Shown here in pieces: positions 52,081 to 61,729 of a stretch of DNA of 64,000 nt (within the stretch, counting starts at the first letter, position 1; each line of letters opens with the position of its first letter). The notes beneath the pieces are model-generated. The model had not been told where the DNA came from. It did not search any database and saw only the letters and a list, made by a program, of their open reading frames with translations. Source of the stretch: Simiduia agarivorans SA1 = DSM 21679 (lineage in GTDB: Bacteria; Pseudomonadota; Gammaproteobacteria; Pseudomonadales; Cellvibrionaceae); assembly GCF_000305785.2 (NCBI RefSeq), contig NC_018868.3, forward strand, positions 2,896,269 through 2,960,268, read 5' to 3'. Both the position numbers and the translations under genes were made by a program.

Positions 52081-53031
52081 GTGTCGCTGAACCTTGATAT
52101 CCGGCAGCTCCGGACCCTGTTGGCGCTGCGCGATACCGGCTCTTTGGTGGAAGCCGCCGACCGCTTGTGCCTGACCCAGTCGGCACTGTCGCACCAGGTG
52201 AAGGATCTGGAGTCCCGCTTGGGGCAGCCGGTATTTATCCGCAAAAGCCGGCCCGTGCGTTTCACTGAACCGGGCCAGCGGCTGTTGTTGTTGGCGGAAG
52301 AAGTGATCGCCGCGCTCGACAACGCCGAGCGCGATATCACCAAATTACTGCACGGCGAGGCCGGCCGGTTGCACATGGCGATTGAATGCCACAGTTGTTT
52401 TAACTGGTTGATGCCAGTGATTGATCAGTTCCGGCCGCACTGGCCGCAGGTGGAATTGGACTTCAGCGCCGGCTTTACGTTTGAACCGTTGCCTGCACTG
52501 GCGCGCGGCGAAGTGGACTTGGTGGTGACCACCGATCCCATGCCGTTAAAGGATGTGGTGTACGAGCCACTGTTTGATTGCGAAATGCAGCTGGCGGTGT
52601 CGCCCCGGCACCGGCTGGCCCAGCGTGAACGTGTGCAGCCCCATGACCTGGCCGATGAATTGCTCATTACCTATCCGGTGGCGCCTTCCCGGCTCGATAT
52701 CATCAACCGGTTTTTGCAGCCGGCACAGATTCAGCCGACCCTGCGCACCACCGAAATGACCTTGATGATGGTGCAGATGGTGGCCTCGGGGCGCGGTGTG
52801 TGTTGTCTGCCCAATTGGGTGTTGGCAGAGTACGCCAATCTGGGGCAGTTGCAGTGTTTGTCGCTGGGCGAAGGCTTGTGGACCCGCGTGCAATTGGGAT
52901 TGCGGCGGGAAACCCGCGCCATGCCCTATGCTGAAGAATTCATCCAGCTGGCGCGCGCGCATTGTGTTAAAACCTTATCCGGCATTGTGCCGTGCCAGAC
53001 ACCCAACGCGGGGGAAACGCTTGATGGCTAA
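52081..53031 (+). CDS. metR: LysR-family regulator, MetR-like
   Basis: 316 residues from a GTG start. The N-terminal winged helix ([38 protein letters not shown]) and effector domain ([19 protein letters not shown]) match MetR, which activates metE and related genes with homocysteine as co-effector. The divergent position next to metE, with a 98-bp shared promoter region, supports the assignment. I could not pick out an unambiguous MetR box by eye. Confidence 0.92.
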   Translation: MSLNLDIRQLRTLLALRDTGSLVEAADRLCLTQSALSHQVKDLESRLGQPVFIRKSRPVRFTEPGQRLLLLAEEVIAALDNAERDITKLLHGEAGRLHMAIECHSCFNWLMPVIDQFRPHWPQVELDFSAGFTFEPLPALARGEVDLVVTTDPMPLKDVVYEPLFDCEMQLAVSPRHRLAQRERVQPHDLADELLITYPVAPSRLDIINRFLQPAQIQPTLRTTEMTLMMVQMVASGRGVCCLPNWVLAEYANLGQLQCLSLGEGLWTRVQLGLRRETRAMPYAEEFIQLARAHCVKTLSGIVPCQTPNAGETLDG

Positions 53032-54739
53032 GAAAACCGGTTCACCCTGGTTGCTGTTTTTATTTGCACTGCCGTTTGCCGGTGTAGGCGTCGGCCTGTT
53101 GTTTTTCAGCGTGCTGCCTTCGCTGTATGAGTGGCAAAGCATGAAAAGCTGGCAGCCAGTAGCCGCCCAATTGACCCATGCAGAACTCAAAACCCATCGC
53201 GGCGACGACAGCGATACCTATCAGGCGCTGGCGCGTTATCAGTATCAAATGCAGGGTGTGCAATACCAGGGTGACCGGGTGGGTATTATGTCTGGCGCGG
53301 ATAATATCGGCCGCTGGCAACAGGATCGCGCGTACGAATTGCAGCGGCAGTTACATCAAACCATTACTGTGTATGTGAATCCGGATGATTACAGTGAGTC
53401 TGTCATCTACCCGGACCTGCGTTGGGGGATGCTGGGTTTTAAACTGGTTTTTGTGGTGGTGTTTGGCGGTGTGGGTGTAGGTTTGATGATTGCTACCCTC
53501 GTTGGCCGTAAAAAAACGCAAGCGCGTCAGGCGCGCAAAGAAGCAGGCCAGGCACTCTGGTTGCAGGAGCCCGACTGGGCCAACCCGGTATCCTCCGGTG
53601 GCCGTTCGGGCTTTTATGGGCTGCTATTTTTTGCAGTAATCTGGAACGCGATTTCCATGCCGCTGCTGTTTGTCATCCCCGACGAAGTGCGCAGCGGCAA
53701 TACGCCGGCGTTGATTGGCCTGCTGTTTCCGTTGGTGGGTGCGGGTCTGATTGTGGCAGCAGTTGTGCAGTTCAGTCGCTGGCGCCGTTTTGGTTCAGCG
53801 CAGCTGACCCTGGACCCCTGGCCTGGCGCCATTGGTGGCCATGTGGGCGGCAGTTTTGTGGTATCACTGCCGCACCACGAGCAGCCGGATATTCTGGTGA
53901 CGCTCGCGTGCTTGCGCAGTTATTACACGGGCTCAGGTAAAGACCGCAAACGCACGGAAAAGGTCATCTGGCAAAAGGAAGGCATTGCCGCGCAAACACC
54001 CGTGCAACATGCCACCCGCGTCAGCTTTCATTTTTCGGTGCCCGACAATCTGCCCGCATCCGAATTGGCTGACAGCGATTACCATTTCTGGCGGGTGAGT
54101 TTCAGTGCGCCGCTCAAGGGCGCGGATCTGGCCCTGGATTTTGAGATGCCGGTGTTTGCCACCGGCGCGACCGCGCAGACTGCAGGGGTTGAATCGGACC
54201 AGCACCCGGCGTTGGTTGCGCGCCATGAACAGCAATTGGATCAATTGTTGAATGCCCGGCAGTTGCCTGATGGGGTGGCGCTCTATTTCGATTACTTCCG
54301 TAATCCGCTTGGCAAGTTTATCGGCATTGTGTTCGGGGCCGTGTTTGCCGGCGCCGGGCTGTTTATGTGGAACAGCGATGCACCCGCGTTTATGGCGTTT
54401 ATTTTCAGCCTGATCGGTGGCGGGATTGTGGTGGGCTGTTTGTATGCTTTGCTGAACAGCTACACGGTAAAAATGGGCAGCCGGGGGATTTATACCGAGC
54501 GTCGCATTCTGGGCGTGCTGGTGCGCAAGCGGCTGGTGCAGCCGGACCAGGTGCGGTATCTGACACTGAAAAAAAACGGCAGTTCGCAAACCGGTGCCAA
54601 AACCACCGAGCATTTTGTCATTGATGCCCAGTTAAAAGACGGTGGCAAAATCCGCGTGGCGGAATCACTTAATGGCCGGGGGCTGGCCGAACAGGCGCTG
54701 GAATCGCTGGCGTTGTTGAGTGGGTTCGCCAAGCAATGA
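53024..54739 (+). CDS. DUF3592-type membrane protein
   Basis: 571 residues from the ATG at 53024, overlapping metR by 8 bp. Five or so membrane helices in three groups (WLLFLFALPFAGVGVGLLFF; LVFVVVFGGVGVGLMIATLV; IGIVFGAVFAGAGLFMW and neighbours). The first soluble region (WQPVAAQLTHAELKTHRG, YQYQMQGVQYQGDRV, VYVNPDDYSESVIYPD) is the DUF3592 pattern. Function unknown. Its place behind metR may be incidental. Confidence 0.78.
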   Translation: MAKKTGSPWLLFLFALPFAGVGVGLLFFSVLPSLYEWQSMKSWQPVAAQLTHAELKTHRGDDSDTYQALARYQYQMQGVQYQGDRVGIMSGADNIGRWQQDRAYELQRQLHQTITVYVNPDDYSESVIYPDLRWGMLGFKLVFVVVFGGVGVGLMIATLVGRKKTQARQARKEAGQALWLQEPDWANPVSSGGRSGFYGLLFFAVIWNAISMPLLFVIPDEVRSGNTPALIGLLFPLVGAGLIVAAVVQFSRWRRFGSAQLTLDPWPGAIGGHVGGSFVVSLPHHEQPDILVTLACLRSYYTGSGKDRKRTEKVIWQKEGIAAQTPVQHATRVSFHFSVPDNLPASELADSDYHFWRVSFSAPLKGADLALDFEMPVFATGATAQTAGVESDQHPALVARHEQQLDQLLNARQLPDGVALYFDYFRNPLGKFIGIVFGAVFAGAGLFMWNSDAPAFMAFIFSLIGGGIVVGCLYALLNSYTVKMGSRGIYTERRILGVLVRKRLVQPDQVRYLTLKKNGSSQTGAKTTEHFVIDAQLKDGGKIRVAESLNGRGLAEQALESLALLSGFAKQ

Positions 54740-54815
54740 GGCGCGATCAAATAGAGCCTGCCGGGTTTCTCCGGTAAGATGGCGGCCTTTTCCTACAGCA
54801 CCTTTGGGGTAATTC

Positions 54816-56009
54816 ATGAGCCTGTCACCATTGCATCTTAAATCCCAGGCCGATCGCCGGCTGCGCAAGGGGCACTTGTGGATCTACTCCAATGAGGTGG
54901 ATGTTCAGGCCACGCCGCTCAAGGCCTTTGCGCTGGGACAGCAGGTGGAAGTGTTGGCGGCCAATGGCAAATCATTGGGCGTGGCCACGGTAAACCCGAA
55001 CAATCTGATTTGTGCCCGCCTGGTCAGTCGCGATGCGCGCTACCCATTGGATAAATCCTTGTTGGTGCACCGCATTAAGCAGGCGTTGAGTCTGCGCGAC
55101 AATTTCTTTCCTGCGCCCTACTACCGGTTGATTTATGGCGACAGTGATTTGCTGCCGGGCCTTGTGGTGGATCGGTTCGGCGATTATCTGGTGGTGCAGA
55201 TTGCCACGGCCGGTATGGAAGCGGTGGTCGATGACATCGTGGCCGCATTGGTGAAGGTGTTACAGCCTGCCGGCGTGCTGCTGGCCAACGAGCACAGTGC
55301 GCGCGAGTTGGAACAGCTGCCGCTCTACACCCGGGTGGCACATGGCGACGTACCCGGTAAGGTGGAGCTGATGGAAAACCACACCCGTTTTCTGGCGCCG
55401 GTATTTGAAGGCCAGAAAACCGGTTGGTTTTACGATCACCGGCTCAATCGCGCCCGCCTGCAGGAATTTTCAGCCGGCAAGCGGGTGCTGGACGTGTTTT
55501 CCTATATTGGCGGCTGGGGTCTTGCGGCCGCGCAGGCCGGTGCACGCGACGTGGTGTGTGTGGATGCCTCGGCACCGGCATTGGAATGCGTCATGGAAAA
55601 TGCCCGGTTGAATGGCTTTGCCGATCGGGTGCGCTGCCAGCAGGGCAAAGCCGTGGCCGTGATGAAAGCCATGATTGAGGCGGGCGAGCAATTTGACATA
55701 GTGGTGCTGGACCCGCCGGCGTTTATCAAAAAACGCAAAGACCATAAATCCGGGCTGGCGGCATACCGGCACATTAACGAACTGGGCATGCGGTTGTTGG
55801 GGCGCGATGGTTTGCTGGTGGCGGGTTCCTGCTCCATGCACCTGGCCACGGCGGAACTGGAACAGTGCATTCAGGGCGCGGCCCGGCACCTGGACCGGCA
55901 GGCACAACTGGTTGCCCGCGGCAGCCAGGGCCCGGATCATCCAGTGCATGCGGCCATTCCGGAAACCGAATACCTGAAAGCGTTGTTTTATCGGGTTTAC
56001 AGCGCGTGA
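54816..56009 (+). CDS. rlmI: 23S rRNA m5C1962-type methyltransferase
   Basis: 397 residues. An N-terminal PUA-like domain (RRLRKGHLWIYSNEVD) and central region (YRLIYGDSDLLPGLVVDRFG) precede the SAM-binding domain (VLDVFSYIGGWGLAAAQAGA, VCVDASAPALE) and the catalytic DPPAFIKKRKD with a downstream GSCSMHL cysteine. RlmI methylates C1962 of 23S rRNA. Its stop overlaps the start of the next gene (GTGA). Confidence 0.93.
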   Translation: MSLSPLHLKSQADRRLRKGHLWIYSNEVDVQATPLKAFALGQQVEVLAANGKSLGVATVNPNNLICARLVSRDARYPLDKSLLVHRIKQALSLRDNFFPAPYYRLIYGDSDLLPGLVVDRFGDYLVVQIATAGMEAVVDDIVAALVKVLQPAGVLLANEHSARELEQLPLYTRVAHGDVPGKVELMENHTRFLAPVFEGQKTGWFYDHRLNRARLQEFSAGKRVLDVFSYIGGWGLAAAQAGARDVVCVDASAPALECVMENARLNGFADRVRCQQGKAVAVMKAMIEAGEQFDIVVLDPPAFIKKRKDHKSGLAAYRHINELGMRLLGRDGLLVAGSCSMHLATAELEQCIQGAARHLDRQAQLVARGSQGPDHPVHAAIPETEYLKALFYRVYSA

Positions 56010-56845
56010 GGTACGCGCTCGGGTGTTTATTGGCGTTGACGGTGGCCGTTAACGCCGGTGCGCAGGATGTCGCCACCCGGTCTATCGAAGAGCTGAACCT
56101 GTCGTACGTTTATGCGCCCATTTTCGGCACCGGTATTTATCACGCCGGTGCCGAACAAACCACCGTGTTGAAAATTCCCGCTAACGGCTATTTGCTCAAC
56201 CAGTCCGAGGATGCCGAAATCTTCTGGTTGCTGCCCGTCACTTTTGGTGTGCGCCGGGCCGCGATTGAAGGTGTTATTGACGACGTGCTGGAGGGTGAGT
56301 TGCATGACATGACGTTCATGCCAGGCGTGGCGCGCAGGTTTGAGCCGGCGGCGCGTTGGCAATTGAGCGCATCCGCGCAATTGGGGGTGGCTCATGATTT
56401 CACGCTCAATACCAGTCGCACCTTGTACACCTCTGCGCTGCGGGCGACCCACTGGTGGTTGCAGGGTGAACGCCGTTGGACCTGGGGCAGCCGCGTGCGG
56501 TTGGCCGGTCAGAATAAATTGGTGGAAGGTAAGCGCCAGGGCTTCGGATTATTGGAAACCGGCATCGAGTGGGATACGCCCACAGATTACCAATTGTTCG
56601 GCGAGCCGCTGCATGTGAGTATTTACGGTATTGCCCAATACTTCATTCAGCACACAGGCATTAAAGGAGTCGAGGGTGAGCCCATCGGTAGCCGCAATCT
56701 CTACAACCTCGGGTTTTCGCTCGGATGGGCCGAGCCGGTTGAGGTGCTTGGGGTGCCGGTGGACCGGGTTGGCATGACGTTTATCGGGGGCGACGATGTA
56801 CGCGCCCTGTCATTCAACCTGGGGTTTCCTTTGGCGTCGGACTGA
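56006..56845 (+). CDS. Secreted or outer-membrane protein of unknown function
   Basis: 279 residues from a GTG overlapping the rlmI stop; the upstream open frame only runs through rlmI. Signal peptide (YALGCLLALTVAVNAGAQD). The mature part shows alternating strands with aromatic belts (WWLQGERRWTWGSRVRLAGQ, YQLFGEPLHVSIYGIAQYF) and ends in a phenylalanine-containing strand, consistent with a beta-barrel. Family not recognised. Translationally coupled to rlmI. Confidence 0.65.
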   Translation: MRYALGCLLALTVAVNAGAQDVATRSIEELNLSYVYAPIFGTGIYHAGAEQTTVLKIPANGYLLNQSEDAEIFWLLPVTFGVRRAAIEGVIDDVLEGELHDMTFMPGVARRFEPAARWQLSASAQLGVAHDFTLNTSRTLYTSALRATHWWLQGERRWTWGSRVRLAGQNKLVEGKRQGFGLLETGIEWDTPTDYQLFGEPLHVSIYGIAQYFIQHTGIKGVEGEPIGSRNLYNLGFSLGWAEPVEVLGVPVDRVGMTFIGGDDVRALSFNLGFPLASD

Positions 56846-57988
56846 TCAGGCGTCCGGGTCTGGCAGCTTTATCATTTGCGCCAATTGTTGCAGGCTGGCA
56901 ATCGCCGCTATCCACTGGGTTTCACTTTGGTTTTCAGCCAGTTTTTGCAGGCTGCGTTCGGCAGCGGCAAGCTGGTCCCGCCAACCGTTCGATTCGTTAC
57001 CGCTCCATTCACGGATCAGCAAACGGGTATCGTCCCGCAACAATTGCTGCAGGCTGGCAAGCTGGTTTTGCAACGCCGGTATTCCGTGGCCCGCGTAGGG
57101 TACGGGTGAGCTGGGCAGCGCGTCGGGAGCCTCGATCTGAGGTTGCAATTGTTGATTAATTAATTGTTGTTCGATCAAGTATATTGCGGCAGCCCTCAGC
57201 AATTCAGAGACCTGCTGACCACTTTGCCGGTTAAACGTTAGTTGTGAGCGGGTATTGGATTGCCACTGCAAGGCCAGCGATTGGAGATCGTCGCGCAGCA
57301 GATTCACCTGCAGGGCCAGCAGGGCGCGGCGCCGGTTGGTGGGCAATTCGTCCGCTTTGGGCGCTTCTTCGGAATGATCTTCAGTGGTGGCCAGGACAAA
57401 ATCGGTGGCCGGCCGCTGGCCGTTTTCGCCCCACAACAGGTAGGCGATGGCATGCAGCCCCAGGGCGCGGTCTTCCGTATCAAATTGTTGGTGGGCAGCG
57501 CGAATGCTCTGGGCATTGATCGGAATGGCGATGTCGTTCACCAGCCCGGATTGACTGTAGACATCGAAGTAATCCAGAAAGCCCGGCTGGATGGGCCAGC
57601 CACCGATGGCGGCGGTGAGCGTGGCCAGATCGTCAAATAATCCCTGGTGCGCATCGATCACGGCCAGCTGATAGCTGAAGGCGAGCCAGCTGTTGTGGCA
57701 TTGGTGCCAGGCTGCGCGGGCGTTTTCCAACTGCTTCGGCCCCGGTTGGTTGAGCAGCGATTGCACCGACTGATCCAGCTGGTCGGTGTGTTGGCTGACC
57801 TGTTCAAGCAGCGCACTGCTACCCGCCCATAAGTCGCGCGCGGCCTGCTTTACCGCTTGTTGACTGGCATTTTCCGGCGTCTCTGTCGCGGCCGGTGTGG
57901 CCGGCTCTCCGCCGGAGGGCGCGGGGCGATCACTGCAGGCGACAACCGTTGTCAGGGCGATGAGCAGGGCGATCGAGGGCGCGCGCAT
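56846..57988 (-). CDS. Imelysin-like (M75) lipoprotein
   Basis: 380 residues. The ATG at 57988 has AAAGGA upstream and gives a lipoprotein signal (IALLIALTTVVACSD). Long helices with RAAWHQCHNSWLAFSYQLAV and the motif GLHAIAYLLWGENG identify an imelysin-type protein. In the family this motif is usually GxHxxE; the Glu is Ala here. Imelysins are periplasmic or surface proteins often linked to iron. No iron-transport gene is adjacent. An alternative start lies at 58003. Confidence 0.82.
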   Translation of the reverse strand: MRAPSIALLIALTTVVACSDRPAPSGGEPATPAATETPENASQQAVKQAARDLWAGSSALLEQVSQHTDQLDQSVQSLLNQPGPKQLENARAAWHQCHNSWLAFSYQLAVIDAHQGLFDDLATLTAAIGGWPIQPGFLDYFDVYSQSGLVNDIAIPINAQSIRAAHQQFDTEDRALGLHAIAYLLWGENGQRPATDFVLATTEDHSEEAPKADELPTNRRRALLALQVNLLRDDLQSLALQWQSNTRSQLTFNRQSGQQVSELLRAAAIYLIEQQLINQQLQPQIEAPDALPSSPVPYAGHGIPALQNQLASLQQLLRDDTRLLIREWSGNESNGWRDQLAAAERSLQKLAENQSETQWIAAIASLQQLAQMIKLPDPDA

Positions 57989-58073
57989 GAAATTCCTTTG
58001 CATTTTTGCTTGAACAGTTAGTTGGCTCGCATAGCACGCTATTCTGCGTGCCCTGCCCGCTTGCTGGCAAGCC

Positions 58074-58727
58074 TCAGCGCAGGCTGATTACCGGCCAATG
58101 GCGCGCTTCAGCGGCGGCCTGCAAGCGCTCACAGGGATCCACCACCACCGGATGGGTGACGGCCTCCAGCAAGGGTAGGTCATTGATGGAGTCGCTGTAA
58201 AAGTAACAAGTCTCATCTGGCGCATCGCGTTCCGCCATAAACGCCTGCCAGCGCAAAACCTTCCCGGCCTGAAAGCAGGGTGGGTCGATGATTTCGCCAG
58301 TGTATTGGCCGTCGATGATTTCGGGCTCGGTGGCGATCAGCTGATCCACGCCCAGCGCGTCGGCAATGGGCCGGGTAATGAATGCATTGGTGGCGGTGAT
58401 GATCAGCAGGTAATGGCCTTTGGCGCGGTGCTCGGCCAGCAGGGCTTCGGCCTTGGGCAGCCACAGCGGGCGAATGCATTCCTGCATAAACTGGTTCAAC
58501 AGTGCCTGTTGCTGGGCGGCCGGGAACTGCGCGACCTGGGTGAGGACAAAGCGCTGATAGGCATGGATGTCCAGCTCGCCGCGCTTGTAATCTTCGTAAA
58601 ACTGGTCGTTGGCTTTCCTATACTGTACTTCGTCAACCAGGCCCTGCCGGACCAGAAACTCGCCCCAGCTGTGGTCGGAGTCCCCTGCAATGAGGGTGTT
58701 GTCGAGGTCAAAGATGGCAACGGTCAT
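58074..58727 (-). CDS. HAD-IB family phosphatase (SerB-like)
   Basis: 217 residues. HAD motif I with the nucleophile is at the N-terminus (AIFDLDNTLIAGDSDH), motif II in LLIITATNAFITRP and motif IV in YFYSDSINDLPLLEAV, with a helical cap (YRKANDQFYEDYKRGELDIH). These are typically phosphomonoesterases of the phosphoserine-phosphatase-like group. Divergent from rppH. The start at 58727 fits the family; the longer frame is not supported. Confidence 0.88.
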   Translation of the reverse strand: MTVAIFDLDNTLIAGDSDHSWGEFLVRQGLVDEVQYRKANDQFYEDYKRGELDIHAYQRFVLTQVAQFPAAQQQALLNQFMQECIRPLWLPKAEALLAEHRAKGHYLLIITATNAFITRPIADALGVDQLIATEPEIIDGQYTGEIIDPPCFQAGKVLRWQAFMAERDAPDETCYFYSDSINDLPLLEAVTHPVVVDPCERLQAAAEARHWPVISLR

Positions 58728-58845
58728 GGGCGGCTCCGGACTGGGGTGGGCAAGAATACCTATCTGGTCGGTGCGAGTAAATTGCTGAAATCTAAAGAGT
58801 TGTGGAACAATAAGCTGCCTGCACCCACATAATAAGGAACACATC

Positions 58846-59343
58846 TTGATAGACAGTGACGGTTTCAGACCCAATGTGGGCATCATTGTGACCAATGACC
58901 GTGGCCAGGTGCTGTGGGCGCGCCGCGTGGGCGGGCAAGACGCCTGGCAATTCCCGCAGGGCGGTATCAATCCCGACGAATCGGTCGAGCAGGCGCTGTA
59001 CCGCGAATTGCATGAGGAAGTGGGTCTGACTGCCGATCAGGTAGAAATACTGGGCTCCACCCGCGGCTGGCTGCGCTACCTGTTGCCGAAAAAGCTGCTA
59101 CGCAAAAACTCCTCGCCGGTATGCATCGGTCAGAAGCAACGCTGGTTTCTGCTGCGTCTGAAGGCAGACGACGGTGCCATCGATCTGCATACCCAGAAAA
59201 AAGATGAATTCGATCATTGGCGTTGGGTGAGTTACTGGTACCCGTTGGGTAAAGTGGTTTCATTCAAGCGCGATGTGTATCGCAAAGCCCTGCGCGAGCT
59301 GGCACCATTGCAAGCGCGTCACCAGCGCTCTCAGGGGGTTTAA
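58846..59343 (+). CDS. rppH: RNA pyrophosphohydrolase
   Basis: 165 residues. The Nudix box [22 protein letters not shown] (shown in part by REL-EE) and the N-terminal [20 protein letters not shown] and WQFPQGG are RppH hallmarks. It removes pyrophosphate from mRNA 5' ends to start decay. The start is a TTG at 58846 with AAGGA upstream. ptsP follows one base later, the usual order in gammaproteobacteria. Confidence 0.95.
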   Translation: MIDSDGFRPNVGIIVTNDRGQVLWARRVGGQDAWQFPQGGINPDESVEQALYRELHEEVGLTADQVEILGSTRGWLRYLLPKKLLRKNSSPVCIGQKQRWFLLRLKADDGAIDLHTQKKDEFDHWRWVSYWYPLGKVVSFKRDVYRKALRELAPLQARHQRSQGV

Positions 59344-59344
59344 T

Positions 59345-61609
59345 TTGGCCGCGGGCATGCTCAATTCGTTGCGAACCATCGTGCAGGAGGTGAATGCTGC
59401 CCGCGATCTGCAATCGGTGCTCGACCTGATTGTGGCCCGCATCAAATCGGCCATGAACACCCAGGTGTGCTCGGTGTACCTGCGCGATGGCAAGGGCGCC
59501 TATGTACTGATGGCGACCGAAGGTCTGCACGCCAGCGCCGTGGGCAAGGTGACCCTGAAGCCCGAGGAAGGCCTGGTGGGACGCGTGGCCACGCGCGAGG
59601 AACCGCTCAATTTAGAGCATGCCGAAACCCACCCCAGCTACCAGTATTTTCCGGAGACCGGCGAAGAGCGGTTCAGCTCCTTTCTGGGCGTTCCCGTCAT
59701 TCACCATCGCGAAGTACTGGGCGTATTGGTGGTGCAACAGGTGGAACAGCGCCGGTTCGATGAGGGCGACGAAGCTTTTCTGGTAACCCTGTCGGCACAA
59801 TTGGCGGGCGTCATTGCCCACGCCGAAGCCACCGGTGTGGTGGCGGTGGGCAAAGGCACCGCCGACGCCAAATTTATGGGCACCGCTGGCTGTGCCGGCG
59901 TTGCCATGGGGGAAGCGGTGGTGATTTCGCCACCGGCGGACCTGCGTTCGGTGCCTTACCAGGTGGTATCGGACATCGATGAAGAAATCGCGTTTTTTTA
60001 CCGCTGCCTGGCCGCCGTGCGCGAAGACATCGGGCGCATGGGCGAAGAGCTGCGCACGCGCCTGTCGCGCGAAGAGCAGGCCTTGTTTGATGCCTATTTA
60101 GCCATGCTGGATGATGCCTCGCTCGGGGGCGAGGTGATCGAGCGGATTGAAAACGGCGTGTGCGCGCCCTTTGCCTGGGCCGAGGTCATTCTCGAGCACG
60201 AACAGACCTTTGCCAGCATGAATGATCCTTACCTGCGGGATCGCGCAGCGGATGTGCGCGACCTCGGTCGGCGAGTACTTGCTTACCTGCAGGAGTCTGC
60301 CCAGTCGTGCCGGGTTTACCCGGACAATGCCATTCTGGTGGGTGAAGAACTGACCGCCTCCATGTTGGGCGAGGTGCCGCCGGACAAACTGGTGGGCATG
60401 ATTTCGGTGGAGGGTTCGCGCAACTCCCACGTGGCGATTCTGGCGCGCGCCATGGACATCCCCACGGTGATGGGGGTGATCGATCTGCCCTATACCCAGC
60501 TCGATAGCCGCACCCTGATTGTCGATGGCTATAACGGCCTGGTGGTGTCGGACCCGAGTACCCAGCTCAAGCGTCAGTACAAGGCCATCATCAAAGAAGA
60601 ACAGGCGCTGGCCAAGGGCCTTGAGAGCCTGCGCGACCAACCCTGTGAAACCACCTGCGGTCACCGCCTGAACCTGTGGGTGAACACCGGCCTGATGGCC
60701 GACGTGATGCGCTCGCTCGATCGCGGCGCCGAAGGCGTGGGTCTCTACCGCACCGAGGTGCCTTTCCTGCTGCGCGACCGTTTTCCCGGCGAAGAAGAAC
60801 AAACCCGCATTTACCGGCAGCAGCTGGAGGCGTTTGCGCCCCGGCCGGTGACCATGCGCACCCTGGATGTGGGCGGCGACAAGGCCCTGCCCTATTTCCC
60901 GATTGAAGAAGCCAACCCGTTTCTGGGCTGGCGTGGCCTGCGGGTGACGTTGGATCACCCGGAAATTTTTCTGGTGCAGGTGCGCGCCATGCTCAAGGCC
61001 AGCGAAGATCTGGATAACCTGCGCATCATGCTGCCCATGGTCACCAACATGGCCGAGCTGGAGGCTGCCAATGGACTGATCATGCGGGCGTTCAACGAAG
61101 TCATGGAGGAAGGTCATCGGCTGGTCTATCCACCGGTCGGGGTGATGATCGAAGTACCGGCGGCGGTGTACCAGGCGCGCGAATTTGCCGCCCGGGCCGA
61201 TTTCCTGTCGGTGGGCTCCAATGACCTGACCCAATACCTGTTGGCGGTGGATCGCAATAACGCGCGCGTGGCCGACCTGTACCAGAGTCTGCACCCGGCC
61301 GTGTTGCGCGCCCTGATGCAGGTGGTGGAAGCGGCCGCCAGCGAAGACTGCGACGTGAGCATCTGCGGCGAAATGGCGGGCGACCCGGGTGCCGCCGTGC
61401 TGCTGATGGCCATGGGTTACGACATCCTGTCCATGAGCGCCACCAACCTGCCCAAGGTGAAGTCGGTGCTGAGGGCCCTGTCGCGTGAACAGGCGGATAC
61501 CTTGTTGCAGGACGTTTTGGCCCTGACGTCTGCCAGCGAAGTGGAAGCGCTCATCAATGAGCGGCTGACGAGCTTGGGTGTGAAACGCCTATATCGGCCC
61601 AACGCTTGA
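59345..61609 (+). CDS. ptsP: PEP-protein phosphotransferase of the nitrogen PTS (EI-Ntr)
   Basis: 754 residues. An N-terminal GAF domain (about 1-165: VCSVYLRDGKGAYVLMATEG) precedes the EI module, with the phospho-histidine site VEGSRNSHVAILARAMDIP and the PEP-binding barrel (GLYRTEVPFLLRDRFP, MRTLDVGGDKALPYFP, FLSVGSNDLTQYLLAVDRNN, ICGEMAGDP). It phosphorylates NPr in nitrogen and carbon regulation. The TTG at 59345 has AGGGGG at good spacing; the ATG at 59357 matches homologue starts. Confidence 0.95.
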   Translation: MAAGMLNSLRTIVQEVNAARDLQSVLDLIVARIKSAMNTQVCSVYLRDGKGAYVLMATEGLHASAVGKVTLKPEEGLVGRVATREEPLNLEHAETHPSYQYFPETGEERFSSFLGVPVIHHREVLGVLVVQQVEQRRFDEGDEAFLVTLSAQLAGVIAHAEATGVVAVGKGTADAKFMGTAGCAGVAMGEAVVISPPADLRSVPYQVVSDIDEEIAFFYRCLAAVREDIGRMGEELRTRLSREEQALFDAYLAMLDDASLGGEVIERIENGVCAPFAWAEVILEHEQTFASMNDPYLRDRAADVRDLGRRVLAYLQESAQSCRVYPDNAILVGEELTASMLGEVPPDKLVGMISVEGSRNSHVAILARAMDIPTVMGVIDLPYTQLDSRTLIVDGYNGLVVSDPSTQLKRQYKAIIKEEQALAKGLESLRDQPCETTCGHRLNLWVNTGLMADVMRSLDRGAEGVGLYRTEVPFLLRDRFPGEEEQTRIYRQQLEAFAPRPVTMRTLDVGGDKALPYFPIEEANPFLGWRGLRVTLDHPEIFLVQVRAMLKASEDLDNLRIMLPMVTNMAELEAANGLIMRAFNEVMEEGHRLVYPPVGVMIEVPAAVYQAREFAARADFLSVGSNDLTQYLLAVDRNNARVADLYQSLHPAVLRALMQVVEAAASEDCDVSICGEMAGDPGAAVLLMAMGYDILSMSATNLPKVKSVLRALSREQADTLLQDVLALTSASEVEALINERLTSLGVKRLYRPNA

Positions 61610-61628
61610 TTAATCGGGCTGATGTTGC

Positions 61629-61723
61629 AGGAGTGGCGGGGCGGCCCATCCGCTTCTCAGCCGCGAATAGAGTTTGTGCCAGTTCCTTCGCGGCCAGGAA
61701 GCGGATGGCCGCCCCGCGCTCCT
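61629..61723. repeat. REPIN-like long inverted repeat after ptsP
   Basis: Left arm 61629-61667 and right arm 61687-61723 are near-complementary over about 37 bases (AGGAG-GCGGGGCGGCC, CATCCGCTTC, GCCGCGAA) around a 19-nt loop. Size, GC content and intergenic position between convergent ptsP and NRDE genes fit a REP doublet (REPIN). It may also act as a transcription stop. Confidence 0.75.
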
Positions 61724-61729
61724 ACACAG

